This document shows, one piece after another, positions 35,627 through 44,503 of a stretch of DNA of 64,000 nucleotides. The position numbers and the translations under genes were made by a program. Source of the DNA: Deltaproteobacteria bacterium (GTDB lineage Bacteria; Desulfobacterota; Desulfobacteria; Desulfobacterales; Desulfatirhabdiaceae); assembly GCA_016219185.1 (NCBI GenBank), contig JACRBZ010000010.1, positions 186,001 through 250,000 on the forward strand. Direction: 5' to 3'. Under the pieces are notes generated by a model. That model was not told the origin of the DNA. It did no database searches and was given only the letters and a program-made list of their open reading frames with translations. Each line of letters opens with the position of its first letter. Within the stretch, counting starts at the first letter, position 1.

Positions 35627-37310
35627 GGGAGTTCTCCTGTTTCAGACGGGTTTCGCCAAATCGCATGGAAATGACAACGGCGGTAATACAAAGGGCCAGT
35701 GCGCCGGAAAAAGCCGCAACAGACCCGCTCCACAACCAGAAAGAGATCGGTTTCCCCTTGATGCCCGCCATGAACAGCCGATATACGGGGCCTGCCTCCA
35801 GAAGGATCACCGCACCGATCAGGGCCGATGCAAGCATCATGAACAGCATCCCCCCGAAACTGGTCACGGACTGGGCGGGATTCTCCGATGCGAAGTCCGG
35901 AAACGCCGCGCCCATGCCGATTCCCATGGCAATCACCGCAGGCGTGAGGCAAAATATGGTCGCAACCGAAATCCCCATCATGAGTGGGGTGACGCGGAGC
36001 AGCAGATTGGTGGCAACGATGAGCGTTTCGGAGAGAACCAGCAGGGGCAAGAGATAAATCCAGAATTTTATCCATAAAAATGAGCGTAGTGTAATGGGGG
36101 ATGAGCGAACGATCCAGAAGCTGCCGCCTTCCATGCTGACCGCCGGAAACGCGAAGCGGGCCACCACCGCAACCAGCACAAACCCGGCCAGGGCCATGTT
36201 GAGAAACGACAGGACATTTTGAAGATAGACGGTTTGAATGGGGGATTTTTCAAGCGGAAGCACCGAATAATTGTACAGGTAAATCACGATCAGAGCCCCG
36301 ACCAGAAAGACCTGGGACCACTGGGTCTGGTCCCTTAAAAACGTTTTGATCTCTTTTACGGCAAAAGACTTTACCGGGCCGGGAAGAAACGACAGAACAC
36401 GCTCCAAAAACGTTCCCTGCCCGCGAAACAGCCGGATCATGGCTTCCTGTGTTTTGGAATATCCCCTGAAATACGCGGTTTTTGCGGCCCACAGGTTCAG
36501 AAACAGCATGAACAGCGCGCTGCTCCAGGCAAGGGCCGCATGAAAGAGGGATTCCCCCCACTGGTTCCGAAGGGCCGCCTTCAGGCTGTCAAGGGCCCAG
36601 GTGCTGGGAAGATACGGGGGCGAAGGGGCCTTGAGCTGTTCCATGTAGCCAAGCACGGTTGAAAACGTTTCCGGATCCACCAGCCGCTCCGGCCTTGCCA
36701 TTCGAAACGCCAGGTAAAGGACGATGAAAACCGAAAGCCCCAGAAATACCACCACGCTCTGGATCCGGGATGCCGGCAGCACCAGAACGACCCCCAGAAC
36801 GATCAAGGCACTGATTCCGGATGCCGTCAGGCAGAGCGGCACCAGCGCCAGCAGAATGTCCGCATAGAAAAACAGCCCGGGCCGGTACACGGTGCCGTAT
36901 GCCGCCAGTACCGGCAGGGTGAAGACCACCACCATCCAGGCGCTGTCCACGGTGCTTTCAATCCACCGGGCCAGAAACAGGGTTTCCACGGGGACCGGCA
37001 GGGCATGAACCAGGTTCAGGTCCTTGCTGAGGTAGAGTTTGGACAGGGCCGTTAAAATGGCGCTGAAAACGAGCAGCGAAAAGCATGTGACCAACACGAT
37101 CGAAAGGAGCTTATAAGCCAGGATATCACCGATGTCCTCGGACTTTTGAAAATAGGTCAGAAGCCTTCGGGAAACCAGGTAAATCCCGGTCCAGAACCCC
37201 AGGCCCATTGCCGCAAGCACCCCGGTCCGGAGAATGCGCCGGGGGTCGCCGTGCCCATGGGTCAATGACCACCATCGGGGCTTAAGCAGTTGCAGGGTTT
37301 GCCGGATCAT
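35610..37310 (-). CDS. ABC-2 type exporter, membrane subunit
   Basis: 566 residues from the ATG at 37310, seven bases after the ATPase gene stops; an upstream frame start at 37361 would overlap it. About 12 to 14 hydrophobic helices are spread along the protein (for example GLGFWTGIYLVS, VVVFTLPVLAAYGTV, LLALVPLCLTASGISALIVLGVVLVL, AGFVLVAVVARFAF). It is longer than the usual 250-residue ABC-2 permease and probably represents two fused halves. With the next gene it forms an exporter; its substrate is unknown. Confidence 0.82.
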   Translation of the reverse strand: MIRQTLQLLKPRWWSLTHGHGDPRRILRTGVLAAMGLGFWTGIYLVSRRLLTYFQKSEDIGDILAYKLLSIVLVTCFSLLVFSAILTALSKLYLSKDLNLVHALPVPVETLFLARWIESTVDSAWMVVVFTLPVLAAYGTVYRPGLFFYADILLALVPLCLTASGISALIVLGVVLVLPASRIQSVVVFLGLSVFIVLYLAFRMARPERLVDPETFSTVLGYMEQLKAPSPPYLPSTWALDSLKAALRNQWGESLFHAALAWSSALFMLFLNLWAAKTAYFRGYSKTQEAMIRLFRGQGTFLERVLSFLPGPVKSFAVKEIKTFLRDQTQWSQVFLVGALIVIYLYNYSVLPLEKSPIQTVYLQNVLSFLNMALAGFVLVAVVARFAFPAVSMEGGSFWIVRSSPITLRSFLWIKFWIYLLPLLVLSETLIVATNLLLRVTPLMMGISVATIFCLTPAVIAMGIGMGAAFPDFASENPAQSVTSFGGMLFMMLASALIGAVILLEAGPVYRLFMAGIKGKPISFWLWSGSVAAFSGALALCITAVVISMRFGETRLKQENSHAPKI

Positions 37311-37317
37311 GAATTCA

Positions 37318-38040
37318 TCAGTCCTGGGTGATTTCAAAGAATACCTGCTCCAGGTCCGCATCCCCGTTCTGGATATGCTGCTGGAGATCCTGGAGCGTGC
37401 CGATCGCCATCAGCGCGCCCTTGTGGATGATGGCGATCCTGTCGCAGACTTCCTCGGCCAGCCTGAGGGTGTGCGTGGACATGAACACGGTGGTCCCGTT
37501 TTGCGCCAGGGTCCGGAACAGCTCCTTCACCATCTTGATTCCCCTGGGATCCAGGCCCACCATGGGCTCGTCCACGATGAGAAGTTGCGGTTCGTGAAGC
37601 AGGGCCGCGCACATGATCAGGCGCTGTTTCATGCCGTGCGAATAAGCCTCTATCAGCTCATCGGCCCGATCGGAAAGGGAAAATCGGCCGAGAAGTTCTC
37701 TGGACTTCTCCGCGAAGGCCTGCTTAGCGACATGGTAAAGACCGGCGGTGAACTGCAAAAATTCCATGGCCGTCAGCTTCTCGTATAAAAACGGCCGGTC
37801 CGGGATCAGGCCGATTTTCAGCTTGGCGCGAACCGGATCTTTTGCCATGTCCACGCCGTCAATAAAAACCGATCCTTTCGTGGGCGACAGGAGACCTGCC
37901 ATCATCTTGATGGTGGTGGTCTTGCCAGCACCGTTGGGCCCGATGAATCCGAACACCTCGCCGGGCTGTACATGAAGGTTGACATCGCTTACGGCAACGG
38001 TGCCACCATAGGTTTTGGACAGATGAACGAGCCGGATCAT
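37318..38040 (-). CDS. ABC exporter ATP-binding subunit
   Basis: 240 residues from the ATG at 38040, chosen because GGAG lies six bases before it and homology begins with MIRLVHLSKTYGG; a longer frame to 38172 runs into the transglutaminase gene. Walker A GPNGAGKTT, Q-loop region, signature YSHGMKQRL, Walker B LLIVDEPMVGLDP and a late His in MSTHTLRLAEEV are all present. It belongs to the ABC-2 (NatA-like) exporter group and pairs with the permease at 35610-37310. Confidence 0.93.
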   Translation of the reverse strand: MIRLVHLSKTYGGTVAVSDVNLHVQPGEVFGFIGPNGAGKTTTIKMMAGLLSPTKGSVFIDGVDMAKDPVRAKLKIGLIPDRPFLYEKLTAMEFLQFTAGLYHVAKQAFAEKSRELLGRFSLSDRADELIEAYSHGMKQRLIMCAALLHEPQLLIVDEPMVGLDPRGIKMVKELFRTLAQNGTTVFMSTHTLRLAEEVCDRIAIIHKGALMAIGTLQDLQQHIQNGDADLEQVFFEITQD

Positions 38041-38093
38041 TGCTGCTCCAGGATGGAAATGCCGATGTTTCCGATGGCGCTCAGGATCTCCGT

Positions 38094-39464
38094 CTAGTCC
38101 TCCCCGCGGCTGATGCTGATGTGGGTGACATCCGCCGGGATCTGGTTCATCAGCGAATCCACCGTGATCCATTTTCCCAGGAAAACCGAATTCCAGGCGT
38201 GATAATAAAACCGGCCCCGAAGGTGCACCAACCCGGTCTCGATCCGAGCCGGAATGCCTGCGGCCCGTGCAAAGGCCGCAAACAGGACCGCGTGTTCATT
38301 GCAGTCCCCCATGCGGTTCTCCAGGGTCTCCAGGGCATCGGGAACCGAAAGAACGGGACGTTTTTCGATATTTAGAAAAATCCATCCGGTGATTTTTTGA
38401 ATCCGAACCAGGGGCGTATCCGTTTCGGAGATGATTTGCCACAGTTGTTTTAAAATGATGGGATGATCGGACTGAATGAGGGGCCCGGGCCCCAGAAACA
38501 CGGCGGGTTCGGTAAAATAATCATCCGAAAGCCCGGAAAGCGTTTCCCTGGAAAGGGTCAGAATGCCCTTTCCAAAGCGCTGCCTTTCGGTGCCGGGGAT
38601 TTCAGCGCCGGTGATCCGAAGTACCAGGCGGCTTAGTTTATCCGCATCCGCAATCACCCGGTCCGCGGGAACGGAAACCGCAAGAGTCAGGTCTTCTCCG
38701 GCGGAAAGGCCAGAATCTTTTGCTTCTTCAGCCGATATTTTCTTAAGGGTAATCCCCATCACCCCTTCTTCCCGAAGCACGCTGCCGTCCGTATCGATCC
38801 AGGCGGTCTGATGGCTTCCCATGACCTCTACCGATACCTTGCGGGCCGTTTGCCATGCCCCCATGATTTCAATCCGATCCATGCCCAGGGCCGTGATTTT
38901 GACCGGCTGCGGAGACATTGTCAAGGGGTCGAACAATGAAATCGTCATGGACTGGTTTTCGGAAAGACCGGCTCTGGCCGCGGCATCCCACAGCGCCGCG
39001 GACAGATAGATCGGGGACTGCAAAGAAAGGGTGAGGGGCCGGCCATTGACGTCAAGGACCAGGGAGACGCCTTTAACCTGTCCGCTGACGACAAACCGGA
39101 ACTGCCCGGATTCGATTTCAGCCCGGAACGAGGCCAGGGAGAAATCCGCGTTCAGAACCCCTGTCGTCCGAAGGTGAATGTCCTGAACCATTCCCATGGT
39201 GTTCAGCCGCATCACCGTTGTTTCGGAAATCGCAATTCCTTCCGCCGCCGGCGCGATTTTTCGGTGAGACGTCCCGATTTTCAGGGATTTCCGGTAGATT
39301 CCCATCCAGGTTTCGGATTCTGAAATCGTGCCTTGCGGCACGTTGATGGGTACTCCGGCCGATTGAAACCAGTGCATGCGAACGGACAAAAGCGCCACAA
39401 AGATCGCGCCGCTCACAAGTGCCGCAATCGCGGGTATCGGTATGGTTTTAAAGACGGATTTCAT
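38094..39464 (-). CDS. Membrane-anchored transglutaminase-like protein
   Basis: A 456-residue protein with an N-terminal membrane anchor (about residues 8-28) and a long beta-rich region. The C-terminal transglutaminase-like domain shows the order Cys-His: GDCNEHAVLFAAFARAAGIPARIETG near residues 392-417 and YYHAWNSVFLGKWITVDSLMNQ near 428-449. The catalytic Cys, His and Asp are thus visible. Such bacterial domains often act as proteases or amidases on cell-envelope substrates. It lies 54 bases before the ABC exporter ATPase and on the same strand as the SPFH genes, suggesting an envelope-maintenance cluster. Confidence 0.82.
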   Translation of the reverse strand: MKSVFKTIPIPAIAALVSGAIFVALLSVRMHWFQSAGVPINVPQGTISESETWMGIYRKSLKIGTSHRKIAPAAEGIAISETTVMRLNTMGMVQDIHLRTTGVLNADFSLASFRAEIESGQFRFVVSGQVKGVSLVLDVNGRPLTLSLQSPIYLSAALWDAAARAGLSENQSMTISLFDPLTMSPQPVKITALGMDRIEIMGAWQTARKVSVEVMGSHQTAWIDTDGSVLREEGVMGITLKKISAEEAKDSGLSAGEDLTLAVSVPADRVIADADKLSRLVLRITGAEIPGTERQRFGKGILTLSRETLSGLSDDYFTEPAVFLGPGPLIQSDHPIILKQLWQIISETDTPLVRIQKITGWIFLNIEKRPVLSVPDALETLENRMGDCNEHAVLFAAFARAAGIPARIETGLVHLRGRFYYHAWNSVFLGKWITVDSLMNQIPADVTHISISRGED

Positions 39465-39504
39465 ACGCTTTAAAGATCACCTATCTACCAGAGCCAGGAA
39501 CCAT

Positions 39505-40539
39505 CTAATGCGTCTTGGGCTGAGCCAGGGACTTTACTCCCATCGTGTTGATGAGCTGATTGATGTCCGTGGTTTTTAAATTCATGCCGCCTTCGGATAC
39601 CGGCAAGAGCGCAATCCGCTTTCCCTGAAGGGATTCTGCGATTCTCAGCTTGACCAGGGCCGCGCCGCCGGCACCGGCCATGGCGCGGTTCATTTCCTGA
39701 ATTCCCCTGGCTTCGGTGGTGCCTTCGGTTTTGATGGCTTCAGCCAGCAGGCCCTGTTTTTCAAAATATACGTCGGCCTCGATCTTGGCTTTCAGATACT
39801 CGCCGTCGGCATCGGCAACCAGTTTGTTCACCTCACCCCTGGCCTCTTCAAGCTTGCGTTTGTATTCCTCGGCCGTTGCCCGCTGGGCGGATTTATGTCT
39901 TTCAACGCGCTGGTCCGCTATTTTTTTGTCTTCAATGGCTTTCTGGTATTCGGAATTAAAGCGATAGTCCTTGGTCAGGACTTTTTCAACGACGATTCCC
40001 ATGGGGCCCAGCATGGACTGCAGGATATCCTTGGCTTTCTGAGCCTGATGCTCCCTGCGCTCCGCCACATAGAATTCTTCGGTCTTGAGCTCTCCGAAGA
40101 TGTCCCTGGGTTTGCTTCTGGCAATAGTTCGAACGATTTTGTCCCGAAGCGTGGCATTGTCCGGTGCCACGAATTGAAGGATATAGGATGCTTTTGCCGG
40201 ATCGATCCGGAAAGCCACGATGACATCCAGACTGATATCATTGCCGTCTATGGTTTTAAACAGCAGGTCGTCCCGGGTTTTCCGGTCCCCGCTGCTTTTA
40301 TCGAATGTCATTTCAAGGTTCTGGAGTTTGATGTCAAAGGTGTCCCAGTCATTGAGAAAGGGAAGAAAAAAATAAGTGGACCCCGGGGCATAGACCTTGT
40401 CTTCCACGCCCTTGGGCTGCCAGAGCCCGAGTTTCACGGTTCGGACCCCGACTTCGGTTTCACCGGTCGTATGCGGAACACACCCGCCGAATCCCAGAAC
40501 ACCCACACACAGCAGTGTAATCAAGCGAATAATTTTCAT
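39505..40539 (-). CDS. SPFH/band 7 lipoprotein (HflC/prohibitin-like)
   Basis: A 344-residue lipoprotein with lipobox GFGGC, lipidated Cys20. The SPFH domain follows (GSTYFFLPFLNDWDTFDIKLQNLEM, ISLDVIVAFRIDP) and the C-terminal third is a charged coiled coil (EEYKRKLEEARGEVNKL) ending with GAALVKLRIAESLQGKRIALLPV. SPFH proteins make large membrane-bound rings that scaffold proteases or lipids. Its start overlaps the preceding SPFH gene by four bases, so the two are partners as HflK and HflC are. A lipid anchor rather than a helix is less common. Confidence 0.85.
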   Translation of the reverse strand: MKIIRLITLLCVGVLGFGGCVPHTTGETEVGVRTVKLGLWQPKGVEDKVYAPGSTYFFLPFLNDWDTFDIKLQNLEMTFDKSSGDRKTRDDLLFKTIDGNDISLDVIVAFRIDPAKASYILQFVAPDNATLRDKIVRTIARSKPRDIFGELKTEEFYVAERREHQAQKAKDILQSMLGPMGIVVEKVLTKDYRFNSEYQKAIEDKKIADQRVERHKSAQRATAEEYKRKLEEARGEVNKLVADADGEYLKAKIEADVYFEKQGLLAEAIKTEGTTEARGIQEMNRAMAGAGGAALVKLRIAESLQGKRIALLPVSEGGMNLKTTDINQLINTMGVKSLAQPKTH

Positions 40540-41630
40540 TCCGAACCTCCTTTGGGGACATCAAACAGCTTCAGTGACTTGTTCAGATCCAGCGGATTAA
40601 AGCCGGATGGACCGTCGCTGGGTAGAACAATCATATCCAGGCCGCTCAGGACTTCGGCCATTTTAAGGCCAACCATGCGCTCCGCGCCCACGCCCTTCAT
40701 GGCATCGTTTTTCAGACGAATCTTTTCAGCTTCGGCCATTTTGACCAGAAGATTGGCCTCTGCATTTTTTTTCCGCGCATACAGATCCCTTTCCGCCAGC
40801 TTCAGCGTCACATAGGCCTTGCCTTTTTCCATTTCAACATCCACCAGCACCCGGCCTTCCTGCTCGACCTTTTTGAGTCCGGCTTCCTCGGTCGCGGCCC
40901 GGGCTTCAGCCTGGTTCTTGAAGACGAGCTGGTCCTTGAGCTTTTTTTCTTCGATATTTTTTTGAATCTCCGGGCTGTAATTAAAATACCGCACCATCAC
41001 ATGTTCAATCTGAATTCCCTTCTGATTGATTTCCTGATTCAGCATGGCTCTGGCGGCGTCGGCTTTTTTGGCCCGAAGCGGGCTGTTGTAAAATTCCTCG
41101 GTGGTCAACTCGCCGAGCGAGGCTTTCAAAATGGGTTCGGCCTTGGGGATGATGCCGTTGTCCTCATAAAGGGTCCCGGGCCCGATCTGGGTAAATACCT
41201 GGTAGGGATCAACAATACGGTATAATATGGACACATCCACATCCACGAAAAACCCATCCGACGTCTGGATGTGAACCGCCTTCAGGTGTCTGGAAGCCAG
41301 GGCCGCGGTCTGGGGAGAATTGGTCAGCTCCAGAACCTGGATGTCCTTGGGCAGAACGTACATCTGCTGAAAGCCGAACGGAAGGATGAAATTCAGACCC
41401 GAGGGGTAAATGTCTTTATGAACCCCGCGGGTCATGCCGATCCTGACCACCTTGATTCCGAACTCATTGGGTTTGATGTAAACAAAAAAGAGTTGAAAAG
41501 CGATATACAACACTACCAGCAGTCCGACGGCATATTTATACTTTTTGAGACCGGATAAATCGGGCTGAATTCGCGTGCTTTTCAGGCGGTTGACAAGATC
41601 GATGATATTGGCCGGAGGGGAAGTTTCCAT
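40536..41630 (-). CDS. SPFH/band 7 membrane protein (HflK-like)
   Basis: A 364-residue protein with one transmembrane helix near residues 29-49 (YAVGLLVVLYIAFQLFFVYI), an SPFH domain (GLNFILPFGFQQMYVLPKDIQVLELT, FFVDVDVSILYRIVDPYQVF) and a coiled coil (KKLKDQLVFKNQAEARAATEEAGLKK). It ends with VLPSDGPSGFNPLDLNKSLKLF. It is the first gene of the pair and overlaps the SPFH lipoprotein gene by four bases. Its role is probably as the other half of a ring complex in the inner membrane. Confidence 0.87.
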   Translation of the reverse strand: METSPPANIIDLVNRLKSTRIQPDLSGLKKYKYAVGLLVVLYIAFQLFFVYIKPNEFGIKVVRIGMTRGVHKDIYPSGLNFILPFGFQQMYVLPKDIQVLELTNSPQTAALASRHLKAVHIQTSDGFFVDVDVSILYRIVDPYQVFTQIGPGTLYEDNGIIPKAEPILKASLGELTTEEFYNSPLRAKKADAARAMLNQEINQKGIQIEHVMVRYFNYSPEIQKNIEEKKLKDQLVFKNQAEARAATEEAGLKKVEQEGRVLVDVEMEKGKAYVTLKLAERDLYARKKNAEANLLVKMAEAEKIRLKNDAMKGVGAERMVGLKMAEVLSGLDMIVLPSDGPSGFNPLDLNKSLKLFDVPKGGSE

Positions 41631-41837
41631 ACCGGTAAGCTCCTTAAATAATCGGATGCCTCCGGCAAAGCCGAAGGATACTTGGATGCTTCATGTTTAA
41701 TGACGATTTTCCATGTCATGTCCTCCTTGAGTGATGATGCAAGGAATGTTATAGGTAGCTACGAAGTCCGTTATACTTAATCCGTATGGCCCTAATGAGT
41801 CAACAGGATTTACATTTTTGCAACCGGGGAAATGATT

Positions 41838-42632
41838 ATGATTGGAATTATTGGTTCTGGAATAGACGGTATGATCGTGACGCGATCGGTTCGGGAGAAA
41901 ATCCCCGGCGTTGATGTGTTGTGTTTCGGCGACAACCTGCGCATTTTTCCGGCAGCCGCCTTCAATCCGGATGAAATGATAAAAAATGCCGTTCAAGGCA
42001 CGGCCTTTCTGATCGGGCTCGGGGCAAGACTGATCCTGATCGCCTCTCACACGCTTTCCTGCATTGCCGGAGCCGCAATGGCAGCAGCAGGCGCCGGCAT
42101 TCCGGTCCTGGACATCATCACCCCATCGGTGAACCAGGCTGTCTTAAAATCCCGCCACCACCGCATCGGCATTATCGGAAGCCGCGCGGTTATCGAAAGC
42201 GGCCTTTACCCCGAGAGAATCCGGGAACGCTGTCCCGAAGCCCTCGTTTATTCCGCATCCTGTCCGCTGCTGGCACCCCTTATCGAAGAAGGGTGGCTGA
42301 AAAAACCGGTAACCGCCATGATCGTAAAAAAATACCTGATTCCCTTGAAGACCCGCCAGATAGATACGCTCATTCCGGCCAGCACCCCCTATGCGCTGCT
42401 GTCGCCCGTGATTCAGCGAAAAATCGGCAAACAGGTCCGGGTGATTGACGGGGCCGAAGCCCTGGCGGAAACAGCGGCAGCGTTTCTGGAGACGCATTCG
42501 AACATTTCAGGGCAGATGCAGCGAACCGGCAGGCAGCGGGTGATGCTGTCATGGCCTTCAACGTTTTTGGAAAAACAGGCTAAGGACATCCTGAACACCC
42601 GGGTTGTCGAAACCTCAATGCCATCTCATTGA
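41838..42632 (+). CDS. Asp/Glu racemase-fold protein lacking both catalytic cysteines
   Basis: 264 residues from the ATG at 41838, preceded by GGGGA eight bases away. The fold of MurI-type racemases is clear: IGIIGSGIDG at the N-terminus, GARLILIASHTLS near residues 62-74 and LIPASTPYALLSP near 178-190. In active racemases the second and third stretches read ACNTAS and GCTH; here Ser70 and Ser182 replace both cysteines, the His after the second is Pro184, and the N-terminal Asp is Gly6. Racemase activity is therefore unlikely. It could be a decarboxylase/isomerase relative or a binding protein. Just after its end lies a degenerate M48 peptidase fragment. Confidence 0.78.
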   Translation: MIGIIGSGIDGMIVTRSVREKIPGVDVLCFGDNLRIFPAAAFNPDEMIKNAVQGTAFLIGLGARLILIASHTLSCIAGAAMAAAGAGIPVLDIITPSVNQAVLKSRHHRIGIIGSRAVIESGLYPERIRERCPEALVYSASCPLLAPLIEEGWLKKPVTAMIVKKYLIPLKTRQIDTLIPASTPYALLSPVIQRKIGKQVRVIDGAEALAETAAAFLETHSNISGQMQRTGRQRVMLSWPSTFLEKQAKDILNTRVVETSMPSH

Positions 42633-42644
42633 TCGGGCAAAACC

Positions 42645-42740
42645 GCGTATCCCCCAGCGCACAGATCAACAGGACCCCCGCCAGGTAAATAACAATGCTC
42701 CCGCGAATTTTTCGGTACGTCAGATGATTCAGGAGCATTG
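42645..42740 (-). pseudogene. Fragment of an M48 peptidase gene (duplicate of 53086-53180)
   Basis: The stretch aligns without gaps to part of the M48/TPR peptidase gene; in the 60 bases at 42661-42720 about 45 match 53101-53160. The minus-strand reading YRKIRGSIVIYLAGVLLI corresponds to HDRKIRGSIAVYLAGILLI there, which is a membrane helix. No complete gene surrounds it. It is a relic of a paralogue or of a partial duplication. Confidence 0.72.
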
Positions 42741-42956
42741 AGGCGTGTTTATCTTATCATGAATCATGCGGTTCATCAGCTCAAGTTTCCCTGTCAACTT
42801 ACTTTTTAACCAACGTTGATATCTCCAATCCCATGACGGATTCTGCCGGTAAATTCCGAGGATAAGACTGAAATTCAAATGAACGCCGTTCATATATTTA
42901 TAAAAATACAACAATAACAGGATGTAAAAAATGTGACTTGTAATGGAGTTTTTTTC
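42741..42956. other. Intergenic A+T-rich DNA before the reductase operon
   Basis: No supported gene. A minus-strand frame (42729-43031) has no ribosome-binding site or family match. The A+T-rich tract leads into the promoter of the operon that starts at 43077. Confidence 0.5.
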
Positions 42957-42986
42957 TTGACAAGGCGAGCTGTTTTTAATTAATAC
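42957..42986 (+). promoter_or_regulatory. Probable promoter of the reductase/dehydratase operon
   Basis: A perfect TTGACA (42957-42962) is followed after 18 bases by TAATAC (42981-42986), a weak -10 element. It lies about 95 bases before the first gene. A weak -10 fits a promoter that needs a regulator. Confidence 0.45.
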
Positions 42987-42998
42987 CATGTATACGGT
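42985..42998. promoter_or_regulatory. Imperfect palindrome, possible GntR-family operator
   Basis: ACCATGTATACGGT reads the same on both strands at 10 of 14 positions. It overlaps the -10 region of the operon promoter. FCD-type GntR proteins commonly bind short palindromes with GTnnnAC-like cores at such positions, and the GntR gene at 51720-52442 flanks the operon's far end. The link is inference. Confidence 0.35.
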
Positions 42999-43076
42999 CG
43001 ACGGAGTTCGGGCGACTGACAATAGATGCATTGATGACGTCTGGTCGCCTGCCCATGGAATTTTATGGAGGAGGAC

Positions 43077-44447
43077 ATGATGAAATATTCGAGAAAAGAG
43101 TTTGATGCAATCGTGGTTGGAAGTGGTCCCGGCAGTGCGACTGTAGCAAGAGAACTGTCTCTGAATGGTAAAAAAGTCCTCATACTGGAATGGGGCGATA
43201 ATGATCCGGTAAAAGGGAATTTTTCTCAGACGATATCCAGGGGATTGATACCGGGGAAAGGCATGCTGGTTACCGGACAGGCGCTTGGAATGGTTCGGGG
43301 GATTACAACCGGTGGCAGCTCTCTTCTGTATTGTGCTACCGCTTTTGATCCGCCGACAGCGATGTTGAAAAGCTACGGAATCGATATTACAACCGAAATA
43401 GACGAAGTCAGGAAGGATATTCCCAATGATACCCTATCCGATGAATTGATGAGCCCGGCCGGAGAACGATTCATGGAGAGTGCCCTGGATCTCGGTTATA
43501 ATTGTAAAAAACTGAACAAATTCATCTACCAGAACAAGTGCAAGCCGGACTGCCAGCGTTGTCTGTACGGATGCCCCTACGGCGCAAAATGGAATGCGCG
43601 CAATTTTGTAAACGAGGCGCTGGAAAACGGCGCCACGATTATGAATCACGCCAAAGTGGATAAGGTCATTATTGAACACAAAAAGGCGATTGGTGTCGAG
43701 TACAAGTTTGGCAAGGACTATTTCAGTGCGTTCGCACCCAAGATCATCATCGGTGCAGGCGGCATCGGCTCTCCAAACATACTCCGTAAAAGCGGCATTC
43801 ACGGGGTTGGGTATGATTTCTTCTTTGATCCGCTCATCTATGTCCTGGGAAAAATAAAAGACGTAAAGAGCGGCCGCGGACTCAGCATGTGCAGCGGTAT
43901 CCATTTCCCTGAAGACGGCATTGTCATGACCGACTTCAACCTGCCGCATCTTATGAAAATCATGTTTGATTTGGAAGTCTTCAAATTCGTGCAGTCATTC
44001 TCCTACTCCAATGTGGTGCCGATCATGATCAAGGTGCGGGACAGCCTTGGCGGACGGGTAATCAACGACCGCCTGATCTGGAAAAGACTCATCGAATCAG
44101 ACAAACATAAATTAAATAAAGGGGCCGAACACGCCAAAAAAATTCTTGAAAACGCCGGTGCAACAGATGTTTATCGGAGCTGGTACCTGGCAGCCCATCC
44201 AGGAGGAACTGTCAAGATCGGTGAACATGTGAACAGCGACCTGGAAACCCGGTTTGCGAACCTTTATGTTTGTGACTGCTCGGTGATGCCCGAAGAGTGG
44301 GGGCTTCCACCCACAATGACGATTCTCTGCCTCGGCAAGCGTCTGGCAAAACATTTGTTGGGCGTGAAACAGATCGCCGATGAAAAGAGAGCAACCTCCG
44401 CTGCTGTAAAGAACATGCCGCCAGGAGAAGAGAGAGTGCCCTATTAA
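43077..44447 (+). CDS. GMC-type FAD-dependent oxidoreductase with extra Cys cluster
   Basis: 456 residues from the ATG at 43077, preceded by GGAGGAGG. The FAD-binding motif VVGSGPGSATVARELS is at the N-terminus, GGIGSPNILRKSGI in the middle, and the C-terminal LAAHPGGTVKIGE...PTMTILCLGKRLAKHLL has the active-site His region of GMC enzymes. Near residues 160-175 lies CKPDCQRCLYGC (CX3CX2CX3C), which could bind an iron-sulfur cluster and is not part of standard GMC enzymes. As first gene of the operon it may transfer electrons to or from the acyl-CoA reductase subunits; substrate is unknown. About 56 bases separate it from the next gene. Confidence 0.8.
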   Translation: MMKYSRKEFDAIVVGSGPGSATVARELSLNGKKVLILEWGDNDPVKGNFSQTISRGLIPGKGMLVTGQALGMVRGITTGGSSLLYCATAFDPPTAMLKSYGIDITTEIDEVRKDIPNDTLSDELMSPAGERFMESALDLGYNCKKLNKFIYQNKCKPDCQRCLYGCPYGAKWNARNFVNEALENGATIMNHAKVDKVIIEHKKAIGVEYKFGKDYFSAFAPKIIIGAGGIGSPNILRKSGIHGVGYDFFFDPLIYVLGKIKDVKSGRGLSMCSGIHFPEDGIVMTDFNLPHLMKIMFDLEVFKFVQSFSYSNVVPIMIKVRDSLGGRVINDRLIWKRLIESDKHKLNKGAEHAKKILENAGATDVYRSWYLAAHPGGTVKIGEHVNSDLETRFANLYVCDCSVMPEEWGLPPTMTILCLGKRLAKHLLGVKQIADEKRATSAAVKNMPPGEERVPY

Positions 44448-44503
44448 CCGATGAACTATCTGGGAAGGGTGAATTCGCCCATTGTTAACGGAGGTGTTTT
44501 TCC

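Noticed and set aside
42729..43031. 100-residue minus-strand frame before the reductase operon
   Set aside because: No ribosome-binding site, no recognised motif, and it covers the promoter of the operon on the other strand.
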